NCBI GenBank assembly: GCA_905116865.2
Contig: CAJHNH020000848.1
Span: forward strand, 43,501 to 107,500
Length of the DNA stretch: 64,000 bases
Source: Candidula unifasciata
Lineage: Eukaryota > Mollusca > Gastropoda > Stylommatophora > Geomitridae
Reading direction: 5' to 3'
A model generated the notes under the pieces. That model saw only the letters and a list, made by a program, of their open reading frames with translations, was not told the DNA's origin and made no database searches. Made by a program: the position numbers and the translations under genes. This document shows, piece after piece, positions 1 through 10,609 of the stretch (within the stretch, counting starts at the first letter, position 1; each line of letters begins with the position of its first letter).

Positions 1-664
1 TGTCTTTTATTTTTTTGCGACAGTCTTGTGATTCGGTGTTGGCTTGCTTCAAAATGTGCACAGTATACTGCCATCTTCTCACTATTCTAATAAACTTGTC
101 TTTAACTAAGTAGCCGGTTCATATTGTATTGTCTGCTATATATAATGTTTGTGTATTTCTGAATCCTAATTTCAGTAATGCACTATTCGTCTAGAAACTT
201 GCAATCTTGCATTTAGAGCTGTGTGATTTTTCTCTCTTCGATCATAGCTAAAGTAAAACTGATATACTGTGTCAAGAAATCATCATCGTCCACACTTGCA
301 ATGCCGATAAGCGCCATCACGCACGATCACTAGAGTCATCGAGCAGGTCAGATCTCTTGTCTCGCCACTATCCATATGCCGAGTTATTAATCGCTGCTTT
401 TTTCCTTCAAATTTTTATTCTCTGTTTCTTAATAGTCATCAGAAAGTTTTGGAGTCAATTCCATCGCATAACACAGCATAACATGTTAACAAAACAACAA
501 GAAAAACATCTGCTTCTCAGTTTACAGATTTATTTTACGGACTGTCTGGTTTATTATTCCACCCTCATATATCTCTCTGAATTCTTTACAGAGCATCTCC
601 GCTGCGAGTAGTTTTTTTTTTTATAAATTCTAGTTTGTCTGCTTATTCTGTCTTGTACTCTCAG
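1..664 (+). other. Intron 3' part, no gene seen
   Basis: I see no coding region, RNA gene or repeat here. The last ~25 bases (about 640-664) are pyrimidine-rich and end in CTCTCAG, a good 3' splice site for the exon starting at 665. An 84-codon open frame at 357-611 has a hydrophobic stretch but no ATG start, splice context or family resemblance, so I treat it as intronic. Confidence 0.6.
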
Positions 665-3540
665 ATGCCGACTTGGAACAGAAGAAACTACTTGAAGGCG
701 GCACAAGTGATAGTGAAGCCAGCAAAAGTAACACCGACAGTAGCACCGAGAACTTGACTGACGAGAACACCAACAACGACACAGAGTACGATGACGACGA
801 CAACGATGGGGCCGCAGGGACTACCATCCAGTCGAACACTAATTACAGCGATCAAAATGTCGCAGGAGGAGTTGACAATATCAGCCACAATAAATCTGAT
901 TGGCAACCGATATCATTTGGGCCGCTCATTCCAGGGACTGGGTATTTGCAGGACGACAATCTGAGGCTGTTATCAAATGCTGATGATATGAGCCTGCAGA
1001 AGAGGTTGGGTAAGCAGCCATTGGCGTCCCAAAGCGGCAGTTTTGTAGCAGGTGATTCATACACACAAGGTCTTGTTGGTAACGATAATAGTATCGGTGG
1101 ACATGAAAATGGCTATGTTGCAATGCCAGGCAATGAGATGCATCCATACACAATTTGGAATGAGAGAAATAGGTTTGATCAATGTACATATCCGACCCAG
1201 GGTGTGTTCGAAGCGGGACTAAATGACATTCGCTCTGAAAGGGGAAATACGTTAGTTTCTAGTGATACGTGTTTGGGGAGCAGCGAGGGAGCAGGCAAGC
1301 AGGTGACCTTTGAGTCCCAGAAGTCACGACTAACTGGTGATTATCGAGGTTTCGCTGGCAGGCTCTTGTCTCGCTTGACTGGTTCGTTGAAGCCTCAGAA
1401 GAAGTTCTCTGGTTCTTCGAAAGGTTATAAATATTCTTTGGTGAATACCCACAGTGAGAGCGATGAACAGGAAGAAGAGGACGGTGGTGAGGAGGAGGAA
1501 GAGGGAGAGGAAGAACAAGGAGAAGACGAGGAAGCAGCAGAGGAGGAGGAAGAGAAAGAAATCTGTACTTCTGAGGAGGAATATGACACACACAGGACTA
1601 AGAATATTGGAAATAAGCGATATACACTCTTATGTGGAGCTACTGACAGGGAAGAAGAATTTGGGAGTACGAAACACAACGATGTAGAATGTAGTTTAAA
1701 GACAGAAAATGCAAAGAGTAATATCCTACAACAGGAACAGCGCATAACAAGTGAAAAAGGAACAGCTCGTGACAACGAACGATACAAGTCCAAAGACAAC
1801 ACCATCTATTCTCAAAGATATTACCCGCGACGTCTCAAGGACACACAAGGGGAGGGTGATATACCATTAGCAGCAAACAGAGATGTTGCTCCCTCTTCGT
1901 CCAAAGCTTCAATGAGTAGTTACCACGAAGTAAATGAGAAGCCTGGAGAGTACAAAATGAAACAGCCGAAGAGTCGAAACTATGCCCCTAGGCCACCCCT
2001 AGAAGCCGATTCATGTTCTGTAGCTAAAAACAATTTACTAACAAGAGAATCCAGGCCTCGAAAAGAACTGATGTCAAAGTCTGTTTCACTTTTAGGTACC
2101 GACTTACCTGCAGAAGACACGGATGTTGCAAAATCTCAGACTCATACTGGGTTGTATGGGTCAGCTGGTAACAACAGGCAGGAATTCAGAAACCAGGACC
2201 ATGCACTACCATCGCGCCAAGAGTACGACCCTTCTACTAGGTGGCCAAATCCAAGCAATAATACAAGTTACGTCGAAGAGGGAAGAAAACAAGTTTATAT
2301 GGTCGACCAAACGAAGCATAGCGTTCACTGGCCAAGGCATAATCAGTTAGCAGAACTAGCTGGAACAACTGAAAGTTCAGAAACAGACTATGAAGCTAGT
2401 AACAATGGCTCTGGGGATGACAACAGTCCCCACAGACAAAAGTTTATTGGTCGGTATACACCTTATCCATATGATCTCATGAGACATAAAACATTTCCCT
2501 CAGGGAAAGAGGATACAACTCCTACAAATACCAGGAAGGGGAAAGAAAACACTTCGCATAATATATTCAGTCAGTTTCCCAGAGAGACCACTGATATTGC
2601 TGAACTGTCAAGCACTGATGTACCTGAAAGTGATATTGAAGTTTTGAGCTTTGAAGCAGCAGAGGCAACAGCAACATACCATGATCCCTATATGAGAAAT
2701 CAACAAGATGAAAATAAGCAGCTTTCTTATGCTCAAGTATTTAGTAAACACGACTTTAACCTGGTTAAACCACAATTACAAAATGTATTTGGGAAGGTAG
2801 ACAAGCCAAATATTGTTTCAGATGGTAGAGAAGGTCTTTCAGCAAGGAAAGAGGATAATGAGAGAATGCAATTATCACACACTTATATCGATCATAGAGA
2901 CCCCCAGATGGATATGCCACCTGATTTCAAGTCCGTCGCAAGACCTTTTGCATTCCCACTTATGCAGCCCTCGCCGTCTTCATTCGAGATGTCGAGTTCA
3001 GTGAGAAACCATATTAGATCATATCAAAGGCGTAGCGTCTTCCTTGCGTCACCCCTTTCGCATTCAAGAGTAAACTCGCCTACCAGTTCGTCATCACCTC
3101 ACATTGCACTTTTTAGGAGCCCATTACTAGACTCGCCAATGGAGACAAGCACCCCAATTATTTGCACCAAACGCATGTGGGATTCTTTTAAACGCCAAAC
3201 CGTAACTACAGCAGAACGCGAGCCGGGCTCCACGAAGCCACCTCATCAGACCATGCACGGAGCAACAAGAAGCGATCCATTGGAGTCTGGCGATACGCCT
3301 CAACGTGTAACAGCCGACAGCGCAGGAACTAGGCAGGCGTTGCTACCAGATCTGTTCCCAGCAATGGCTGATGTTGATAAGGACAGTTTGGGCGTCTCGA
3401 ATCAACTCCTGGCTGTCGAAGGTACCCTCCTCATCGACGAAGTGTATACTTCTTCGGAAGTGTGTGACGTAGTTCACAAGGTGACGAGCACCGAACAAAG
3501 TTCTCCCAAGGGTCGTGTTCTTATTTCTCCTTTTAACTAA
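665..3540 (+). CDS. 3'-terminal coding exon, large acidic low-complexity protein (unidentified)
   Basis: This is the last coding exon of a gene that begins before the window. A strong polypyrimidine-AG acceptor ends at 664. The frame is open from there, with two bases completing a split codon and then GCC at 667, and runs about 957 codons to TAA at 3538-3540. An AATAAA follows 59 bases later. The protein is rich in Ser, Asn, Asp, Glu and Thr. It has an Asp/Glu-dominated block at about 1456-1590 and many scattered tyrosine motifs such as GYLQD, GYVAMPG and YKYSLV. I see no folded domain, membrane segment or zinc finger, so it is probably an intrinsically disordered C-terminal tail. The overlapping opposite-strand and other-frame ORFs are compositional shadows. 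An internal ATG at 665 lies in the wrong frame. The function is unknown; a cytoplasmic tail of a receptor or scaffold is possible but unproven. Confidence 0.75.
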
Positions 3541-3598
3541 AGAATTCGTTGATCTATTTATTGGAGAAATAATAGATTTTCACTATGTTATGATTGTG

Positions 3599-3604
3599 AA
3601 TAAA
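3599..3604 (+). terminator. Polyadenylation signal
   Basis: AATAAA lies 59 bases after the stop codon of the upstream exon. It overlaps an A-run, and T-rich sequence follows shortly downstream. It fits the 3' end of that gene. Confidence 0.6.
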
Positions 3605-3654
3605 AAAAAATACAAATTTACGCTTATTCTATTCTGTGTAATTGTTTGTAATTG

Positions 3655-3955
3655 TAATCTTGAAAGATCTTAACATCAAGGAAGATTGGCTTATCAACAG
3701 CATCCTGTCTCGGAAGCTGAAATATTTTAGTCATATCAAGCGCCACGACGGATTGGAAAAATTATATCAGAAGGCATGGTACCAGAAGGAGGGGCAGGGG
3801 CAGACCGACACGAAGATGGGCACAGGATTTTAGTGACTCCTTGAGTAGGAAAGTACATGAGGCGGGAGAACTGGCGAGAGATTGAGTTTCTTTCAGGCGG
3901 ACCGTGATGAGAGCGACGTTTTGCAAAGGACCTGCTACATGATGATGATGATGAT
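3655..3955 (+). mobile_element. RTE-like LINE 3'-end fragment
   Basis: Frame-shifted translation gives the typical C-terminal tail of RTE-type reverse transcriptases: LKYFSHIKRHDGLEK, then a GRRGRGRPTRRW-like basic stretch, then a VHEAGELARD-like end. It stops at a (GAT)n simple-repeat tail (3941-3955), the usual RTE 3' end. The same family recurs at 24.6-25.4, 37.8-38.0 and 40.3-40.6 kb. It is 5'-truncated and broken. Confidence 0.75.
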
Positions 3956-4140
3956 TAATTGTTCGCGCAGAGTGACTAGCTCCCGGTTAAAATGGTAGCA
4001 CAACGCGCAAGAACTCATCTCCGGCATGATTTCTATGGATCTCAATATAAATTGCCATCCTGAACTTAAGGCAGTCCATGAAACGAATCTACGGCCGTTA
4101 GAGCATGAGCCAAACTGTTGACCACTTCGGCGCAAGCTCC

Positions 4141-4143
<3 letters not shown>

Positions 4144-4213
<70 letters not shown>
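4144..4213. repeat. (TA)n microsatellite
   Basis: About 70 bases of uninterrupted TA dinucleotide, abutting the tail end of a reverse-oriented SINE. Confidence 0.95.
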
Positions 4214-4215
<2 letters not shown>

Positions 4216-4218
<3 letters not shown>

Positions 4219-4434
4219 GTTAGTTGCGTATCCTTTACAGGACGTTGCAGAACCAACCCCAGCAGCCCCTGGCTATTGTGTGGTTTTTCTAGGCAAATTT
4301 ACGTCCAGTAGTTTGCAATGGCTTCCTGGACTATCGGCTTTCTTGGTACCACTGTGAAAAAAAACACAAGGCGCATGGCCCACTCCTGGGATCGAACCCG
4401 GCATCCCAGCATTACTTAGCCACAGAGCCGACTT
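4216..4434 (-). mobile_element. tRNA-derived SINE, family A
   Basis: Read on the - strand it begins with an A-box-like TCTGTGGCTAAGT (near 4413-4425) and a B box GGGTTCGATCCC (near 4386-4400). A conserved body follows with 'CAAACTACTGGACGTAAATTTGCCTAG'-like sequence, then a 3' part reading into the TA tract. Further copies are at 14.1, 16.4, 38.6 and 40.65 kb. Confidence 0.8.
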
Positions 4435-4439
4435 TAAAT

Positions 4440-4589
4440 ATATATATATTTACACACACATACACACATGCAGACTGTCGGTTCCGCGCCTTTCAGGCAG
4501 ATGTACTCGGTCCTCATATGAAACGTCAAGCCTTTCCACTTTGGCAAGGCTCCTACTATAAAACCTGTTTCGAAAATGGCCACAGAGTG

Positions 4590-4685
<96 letters not shown>

Positions 4686-4735
4686 TAATTTTATAACAAA
4701 ACCCGAGATATATAACAGGGGTGTACGCGCAACTT
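4440..4735. repeat. Family-B repeat fragment with (TA)n and (CA)n tracts
   Basis: 4455-4580 matches a dispersed repeat (family B) whose longer copies are at 15.9, 27.6 and 51.8 kb; the shared core is the 'GTTCC..GCCT..CAGGCAGATG.ACTC' segment. It is followed by about 72 bases of TA (4594-4668) and a short CA run (4669-4685). Confidence 0.65.
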
Positions 4736-5148
4736 TCAATTCCTGATGAAGACTAGTCTAATCAAGCAAGAACAACTAGGACGATTTGAACGGTTCATAA
4801 TCATCAACCGCTGACCAAAGAGAATTCTAAGTTGTCATTCTGATCATTATAATTACTATGTTCACGGTCAATAGAGGTAGGAGTTCTGTTTCTGAACTAA
4901 ACATATATCAGTTCTTTTATGACATTTGTAGCACTTTTTTATTAACCGAGTAAGTTGTTCAACTTCCATTAGCTTTTACCTAGCAATTTGTATTAATCTT
5001 GCTGATAAGGAACTCTACAACATTCATCTGAAAAAAAAACCACATCTTTGTTGCCTGCAAACTCTTCATAAGTCCGCTCATATTCCAAAGTTAAATGAGA
5101 TTCTGTGTCCCTTTCTCTCCCATTTCTCTCCCTCCCTCTTTATCTTTC

Positions 5149-5194
<46 letters not shown>

Positions 5195-5523
5195 ATCTCT
5201 CTCTCCCCACCTCCCACTCACCTCCACTCCCTTTCTTTTTCTCTCACTGGCGTTCAGTGAAACTGACAGATTACACAACAAATTATGTAATATCTGTCTC
5301 ATCTTCTCAATACAGCTGTTGGTTTGTCCATCAGGCTTCTAATCTCTGTTATGCATATTCCGAGGGATGCTATGACTGCTCAATCAGTGAATTTTCACAC
5401 TTGCCTATTCTGTCTCATGCCATTTTTAATATAATTCACTGACTGCTCTAATCGTTGATGTTTTGCGATTTTCAAGAAAAAAAAAATATCCAGATCTTGT
5501 TCGTCTTCATAATGCTGATTTTT

Positions 5524-5554
<31 letters not shown>

Positions 5555-5700
5555 GGGGGAAGGGGTGGTATATTGTAATTCGTATTCATAGATGTCTTTA
5601 TTCTTTTTTGATATGATAACATTTTTATTTTGTATCATCATTCTATCCACGCCTGACAACATTCTGTCGTCTGTACTTGTCTTGGTCTTCTTTCCAGTTC
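4736..5700. other. Non-coding; CT and T/G homopolymer tracts
   Basis: I see no gene. It holds a (CT)n tract at about 5152-5193 and a T-run joined to a G-run at about 5520-5560. The proline-rich and Ser/Leu-rich ORFs here are translations of these tracts. Confidence 0.75.
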
Positions 5701-5708
5701 AACTCGAT

Positions 5709-5823
5709 ACATTGTTTTTAAAGTATTTTTGACGTTTTTAAAGTATTTTTGACGTTTTTAAAGTATTTTTGACGTTTTTAAAGTATTTTTGACGTTTTTA
5801 AAGTATTTTTGACGTTTTTAAAG
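5709..5823. repeat. 20-bp tandem repeat, about 5 units
   Basis: The unit GTTTTTAAAGTATTTTTGAC is repeated essentially without change, ending at 'aagctttgag'. The perfect copies indicate recent expansion. Confidence 0.9.
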
Positions 5824-5849
5824 CTTTGAGACACACGAGACTAAGAAGG

Positions 5850-6200
5850 TTTCATGATGCCCTCGTCTGTGACGGATGGGACTGAATGAGGTTTTATTTA
5901 GCGATTGTCTGTGACAGGTGGGGCTGCATGAGGTTTCATGTAGCCTCGTCTGTGACAGATGAGGCGGCATGAGGTTTCATGTAGCCCTCGCTTGAGGCAC
6001 ATGTGACTGCATGAGGTTTCATGTAGCCCTCGCTTGTGACAGATGGGACTGTATGAGGTTTTATTTAGCCGTCGTCTGTGACAGATGGGGTGGCATGAGG
6101 TTTCCTGTAGCCTTTGTCAGTGACAGATGGGGCAGCACGAGGTTTCATGTAGCCCTCGTCTGTGACAGATCGGACTGCACGAGGTTTCCCGTAGCATTCG
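5850..6200. repeat. 42-bp minisatellite, about 8 units
   Basis: Units begin GAGGTTTCATGTAGCC, contain TCTGTGACAGATGGG and end GCAT or GCAC. They start near 5889, 5930, 5971, 6013, 6055, 6097, 6139 and 6181. Because 42 is a multiple of 3, one frame stays open (6011-6301) as a 14-residue periodic peptide. There is no start context or codon conservation, so I do not call a gene. Confidence 0.85.
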
Positions 6201-6619
6201 CAAGCTCATCCACCTTTCTGTTTCTAGGGATCCATTTCAGGCTGAAATCAACTGCTCGACTAGCCCGGGTTCTTTGGCATATTTCCTTTAATTATTTCTG
6301 AAAACAACATTATGGCAGAACACACTAAATACATAGACCTGGTTGGCAGCTGGTTTATGAGGGTAGCTCTGACAGGCTGATAGAATGAACACTGCACTTC
6401 AGATCCAACAGCTTCTGCAGCATGCTTTGATCCAAACATATTTGTGTCTTCTTTGCTTTTATTAAACCAGGAAGGCCGAACAAGGGATCATGCTCCATGT
6501 CCAACAGCTAGCCTAAATTGTGTATTCTGGGGAAGAATTTTTGTCCCTGGCCTTTTTTGGCCGTGATTTCTTCGCTTCTCTACCTTATCCGCTCATCTAA
6601 GAACGTTGGTTTTTATTTT

Positions 6620-6817
6620 CGTCTTGTCTCTGGCCGAAAGAATAACACCATCCGGTAATTCCGTGCAGCAGGGAACCAGCCCTGAGTTTCATGAACTCAG
6701 GAGGGCCCACCTCCGAATGCGTCTAGGAATCGTGGGCCGAAACGCGTGTCGACGAGGATAATTTCTACTGATGACTGGTAGATCCCTGCTGTACTTGCTC
6801 CCTGTGAGTTTATTCCT
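6620..6817 (+). repeat. 198-bp direct repeat, left copy, flanking R2-like LINE
   Basis: By eye it differs from 10610-10807 at only two positions. Inside are three inverted repeats: CCTGAG/CTCAGG around TTCATGAA, GGCCCAC/GTGGGCC, and CTAC/GTAG. An outer pair, GCAGCAGGG/CCCTGCTG, could close them into one folded RNA. Between the second and third hairpins is GAAAC-4N-GTCGACGA. Two diverged solitary copies lie on the - strand at 35.14 and 49.94 kb, so this is a discrete dispersed module, either SINE-like or a terminal repeat. Confidence 0.85.
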
Positions 6818-7013
6818 ATTGTACCTGGCTAGCCCACAAGACTACCAGGAAAGACTGGTGACTCTCGGGAAAGACCTTGTGACACCTATGGAAAGACTGG
6901 CCCCCCGGTATCGCCGGGGGGATAAACTGACATCTGGAGACAGATGTCGACTGTGGACCGGGTTGATCACCCCTAACACAGTATAATACCTCCGATTTCG
7001 TACAACCACATAG
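6818..7013 (+). other. Presumed 5' UTR of the R2-like LINE
   Basis: The sequence between the left 198-bp module and the open frame has no ORF of its own. It contains a strong hairpin, CCCCCCGG-tatcg-CCGGGGGG, at about 6901-6921. Structured 5' leaders are known for R2 elements, where they can be self-cleaving ribozymes. I cannot assign one here. Confidence 0.45.
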
Positions 7014-10000
7014 AAATATGCCCCCAGGGCCCTCCGAAAAGGGGGGGGGGAGAATGAAGGGCCCAATCCAATTGATACTCTCAGTGACGACTTTGCTAGC
7101 CCCCGGACTCAGATACTCGCCCAACGTCCGGGCTGGCTCTGTACATGTGGGAAAAGCTTCACGGGGTTGCATGGTCTGAGAACGCATGCCGGAAGAATGA
7201 AATGCGAGGGTGCTCCACGCAGTAAACGCCGTCGCAAAACTACTACTCCTGTGGTAGTTTCTGAGTCGTCAGGGTACGACAGGCAGGGTGAACCCCACTC
7301 GCCCGGAGAGGCCCATGACGTCGACTGCAGAGGAGCACATTTGATGATTTCTGAAGAAGTGCGTTCCAGAATCAGGTTTCCACCTGCGAGCGAGAAGGTG
7401 GTGTGGTGTAAGTTGGAGGCTACATTATGTGAGGTACTTAAACATGATTTAAACAAGAAGTCGCTAGGCGACAAGCTTACGAAATTTGGTGATGTAATAT
7501 ATGAACACTGCTCCCGCGAGTTCGGGACAGTAGTAAAGGCACAGCCGGGTGCCAAGCAGAATACTAGCAGGAGGCAAAGGGACATTCTCAAGTGTCGGGC
7601 AGACAAGAATGCCCTCAGAAAACGGTTCAAAGCCGCTACAGGCAGCGAACGGGAGGGGCTGTACGAAGTTTGGTTGCATTTAAAGAACAAACACAGTGCC
7701 CTCTGTCGCGCTGAGAGTTTCTGTAACAACAGACGAAGAACCAAAAGGGAGCGAGAGAAATTCTTTAGGCACCCGTATCAGTTTGCCCGAGGTCTATTCG
7801 AGCAACCGAAGTCTGGGACTCTGGTTGTCAGTAAGGAAGAGCTTGAGCTACATCTACGCAAGATGTACTCTGACAAAAAGAGGAAAGAGCCTCTCGATGA
7901 CAATCCAGAGATTCTTAGCGGCCTCAAGCAGCCTTCGGTGCCGAAGGTACCATTTAAAATGGTACCTCCCCTTTGGTCTGAGGTTGAGGAAGTTGTGAAA
8001 AAGGCCAGCGGCAAGTCTGCCCCAGGTCCGAACGGTGTCCCGTACGTTCTTTACAAGCGTTGCCCGAAAATCCTAAAAATGCTTCACGTCTTGTTGAGAC
8101 AAGCGTGGATCCGCAACCACATATGTCCAGAGTGGTCAAAGGCAAATGGGGTCTACATTCCCAAAGAGCAGGACTCGAAGAGTCTTTCCCAATTCAGGCC
8201 CATCTCGCTGTTGAATGTCGAGGGTAAGATATTCTTCTCAGTCATGGCTCGCCGGCTCACACAGTATCTGATGACTAACAAGTACATAGATACGAGTGTT
8301 CAGAAGGGTGGTATTCCAGGCGTTCCTGGGTGTCTTGAACACGCGACCATGATTTGGGAGGCTATCCAGAGAGCCAAGCATGAGAGAACCGATTTGCACG
8401 TTATATGGTTGGACTTAGCCAACGCCTACGGGGCAGTCCCCCATAGGCTACTGTGGCGAGCCCTTCGCATGTTTCACGTACCGACACAGATCAATCAAAT
8501 GATCGAGCAATATTTCTCTAAGTTCGCTTTGCGCTTCTCTACCTCGACGTTTACCACGAGATGGACTGAGTTGCAGTTTGGGATAGCTATGGGCTGTACG
8601 ATCTCACCCATACTGTTTGTCATGGCAATGCAGATCATGTTAGACGGGGCGGCCGGCTACGGACTGGGCCTTCAAACAGGGGATCACTGGTTGCCGCCAC
8701 TACGCGCATTTATGGATGACACGACTATAATAACGGGCAGCGAGGAGTCTGCCCGCACGATCCTGAAAAGATTGGACGCGGTGGTCCAATGGAGCGGTAT
8801 GCAGTTCAAACCGCAGAAGTCGAAGAGTCTGTCAATCCATAAGGGCAAGGTGTCGGCAATCAGTTTTACGGTGGCAAGGAACAAGATCTCCACGGTTATG
8901 GATGAACCGGTGAAGAGCCTCGGTCGCGTTTACGATTCGAAGTTATCTGATAGAGCGGAGGTCCGGCGAATACACGAGTCACTGGCTACAGGCCTGCTCG
9001 TAATCGAGCGATGCAGGTTGATCGGAAAATTCAAGGTATGGTGTCTCCAATTCATGTTGATTCCAAAGCTCCTATGGCCACTGCTAGTCTACGAAGTGAC
9101 GATGACTGCAGTGGAAACCATGGAGAAGAAAATCAACACAGCCTTGAGAAAGTGGATTGGTGCACCGCCTTGTCTGACCGACGTGGCTCTGTATTGCAAA
9201 CAGGCTAAGCTGATACTTCCGTTCAAATCAATAACCGAAGAGTTTAAAGTCGGCAAGGTAAGGCTCGCCATGCTCTTACGCGAGTCTTCAGACCCAAATG
9301 TCATCGCTGTCCAGCCCGCTCTAAAGACTGGTCACAAGTGGAGGGTCCTCGATGCGATAGAATCTGCCCAGAATGCACTAAAATTGAAGGAGGTAATGGG
9401 ATACACACAAACCGACCGTCGAGGCCTAGGCACGGGAAAGTCAATTGGTGGTCAAAGGCCTCAGCCAAAGAGCGCCGAGACATGGTAATACAAACGGTGA
9501 GGGACAACGAAAACGAGGTTCGGGTCCAGAAAGCAGCCCAGCAGTCGCAGCAGGGCCATTGGGTCAGCCTGGAGAGCGCATTGCCAAGAATACTCACATG
9601 GGGTGAGATCTGGCGGATGACCACGCTGCGACTGAGCTTTATCGTTCGTTCGGCGTACGATGTATTACCGTCCGGTGTTAACATGGTTAAATGGTCTGCG
9701 ACCAACGATCCGACTTGCCCGTTGTGTAAATCGAAGCAAACTCTTGAGCACGTCCTGTCTGCGTGCAGGAAAGCTCTAGGTCAAGGCCGATACACCTGGC
9801 GACACAACAAGGTGCTAAAAGAGTTAGCAGCCGTTGTCGACCAGGCTAGAATGAGGGCTAACGCCAGAGCCAGTTCTAGCATCGTCCCCATTCGTTTCCT
9901 CAAGGCTGGGCAGGTTCCAAAAGGTAAGGTCAACCAAAACGCATTCGCTCCATCTGTGCTAGACTCTGCGAGAAACTGGTTACTGGCGGTTGATCTGCCA

Positions 10001-10386
10001 GGCCATGAACGGTACCCCGAGTTGATCCGTAAAACCGGTCTGCGACCGGACATAGTTCTCCATTCTGCGCAAAAACGGCAGCTCATCCTGATTGAGTTGA
10101 CCGTCCCGTTTGAGTCGCGTATGGAGGAGAATCATTTGTACAAGCTCGAGAAGTACAGTGATTTAGCAGCCGGTCTAAGGAGAAACGAGGCGTACACAGT
10201 ACGGGTCTTTGCGTCGAAGTGGGAGCGAGAGGCCTCGTTTCCACTTCGCTCTACAATGTGGTGAAAGAATTAGGATTGCGCGGTAATGAACGGAAACGAA
10301 CACTCAAAAAACTGGGAGATGCAGCCGAAAGGGCCTCTAGCTGGCTTTGGACGCAACGCAACAACGTAGGGGACGGGCCTCGGTGA
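7014..10386 (+). pseudogene. R2/NeSL-type LINE ORF: zinc finger, RT and restriction-like endonuclease (frameshifted)
   Basis: A single-ORF non-LTR retrotransposon protein of about 1,080 residues. It starts with a zinc finger, C-x-C-x12-H-x5-C (7140-7205, includes GLRTHAGRMKC). RT motifs follow: GPNGVPYVLY (about 8023), FRPISLLN, WLDLANAYGAVPH (about 8407), and catalytic FMDD at 8709-8720. A CCHC knuckle (CPLCKSKQTLEHVLSAC, about 9715-9766) comes next. It ends with a PD-(D/E)xK-type endonuclease (RPDIV near 10041, ELTVPFE near 10093) and an SLYNVVKELG-like tail stopping at TGA 10384-10386. This order (N-terminal Zn finger, RT, CCHC, restriction-like endonuclease) is that of the R2/NeSL/CRE group, which cleave specific targets. 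Two single-base frame changes break it, near 9425-9440 and near 10205-10216. No in-frame ATG precedes the zinc finger before the stop at 7011, and a G-run at 7041-7050 may hide another frame change. It is otherwise intact, so it was probably active recently. Confidence 0.88.
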
Positions 10387-10609
10387 GCTGGTCCGGGTGT
10401 CTAGTGGAAAAGGGTTTCTCACCCCTTTGAAAGTCCATCGTGTCCGAATTGTCTGCCAGTGTTCCTCTGCCAACTGCTAATAAAAGTCCAACATGTGTCC
10501 GGTAAACCAAAGTAAGCTTGTCGCTCGGTCGTCCAGGCATGCTGACTGCTTTAATTAGGCTGCCGTGGCGACTTCTTATCTCACAGTACCTTCTGCGAAA
10601 CCACCAAGT
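10387..10609 (+). other. Presumed 3' UTR of the R2-like LINE
   Basis: This lies between the protein stop and the right 198-bp module. There is no poly(A) tail or simple-repeat tail before the module, which fits R2-like elements, whose 3' UTRs are recognised by structure. Confidence 0.45.

Noticed and set aside
357..611. 84-codon hydrophobic ORF before the first exon
   Set aside because: No ATG, no splice acceptor in phase, and no known family. It lies within the intron that ends at 664.
1259..1805. Opposite-strand ORFs across the acidic exon
   Set aside because: Ser/Leu/Pro-rich mirror images of a GAG/GAA-rich coding sequence, with no independent support.
6700..6760. Hammerhead ribozyme in the 198-bp module (GAAAC-NNNN-GTC after a stable stem looks like the GAAA / short stem III / GUC part of a type I hammerhead)
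   Set aside because: The other half of the core, CUGANGA directly before the stem, is absent: the bases there read CTCAGGA, CTCAGGT or CCCAGGT, with C at an invariant G position in all copies. A CTGATGA exists downstream but in the wrong order to pair. I report only a structured RNA of unknown kind.
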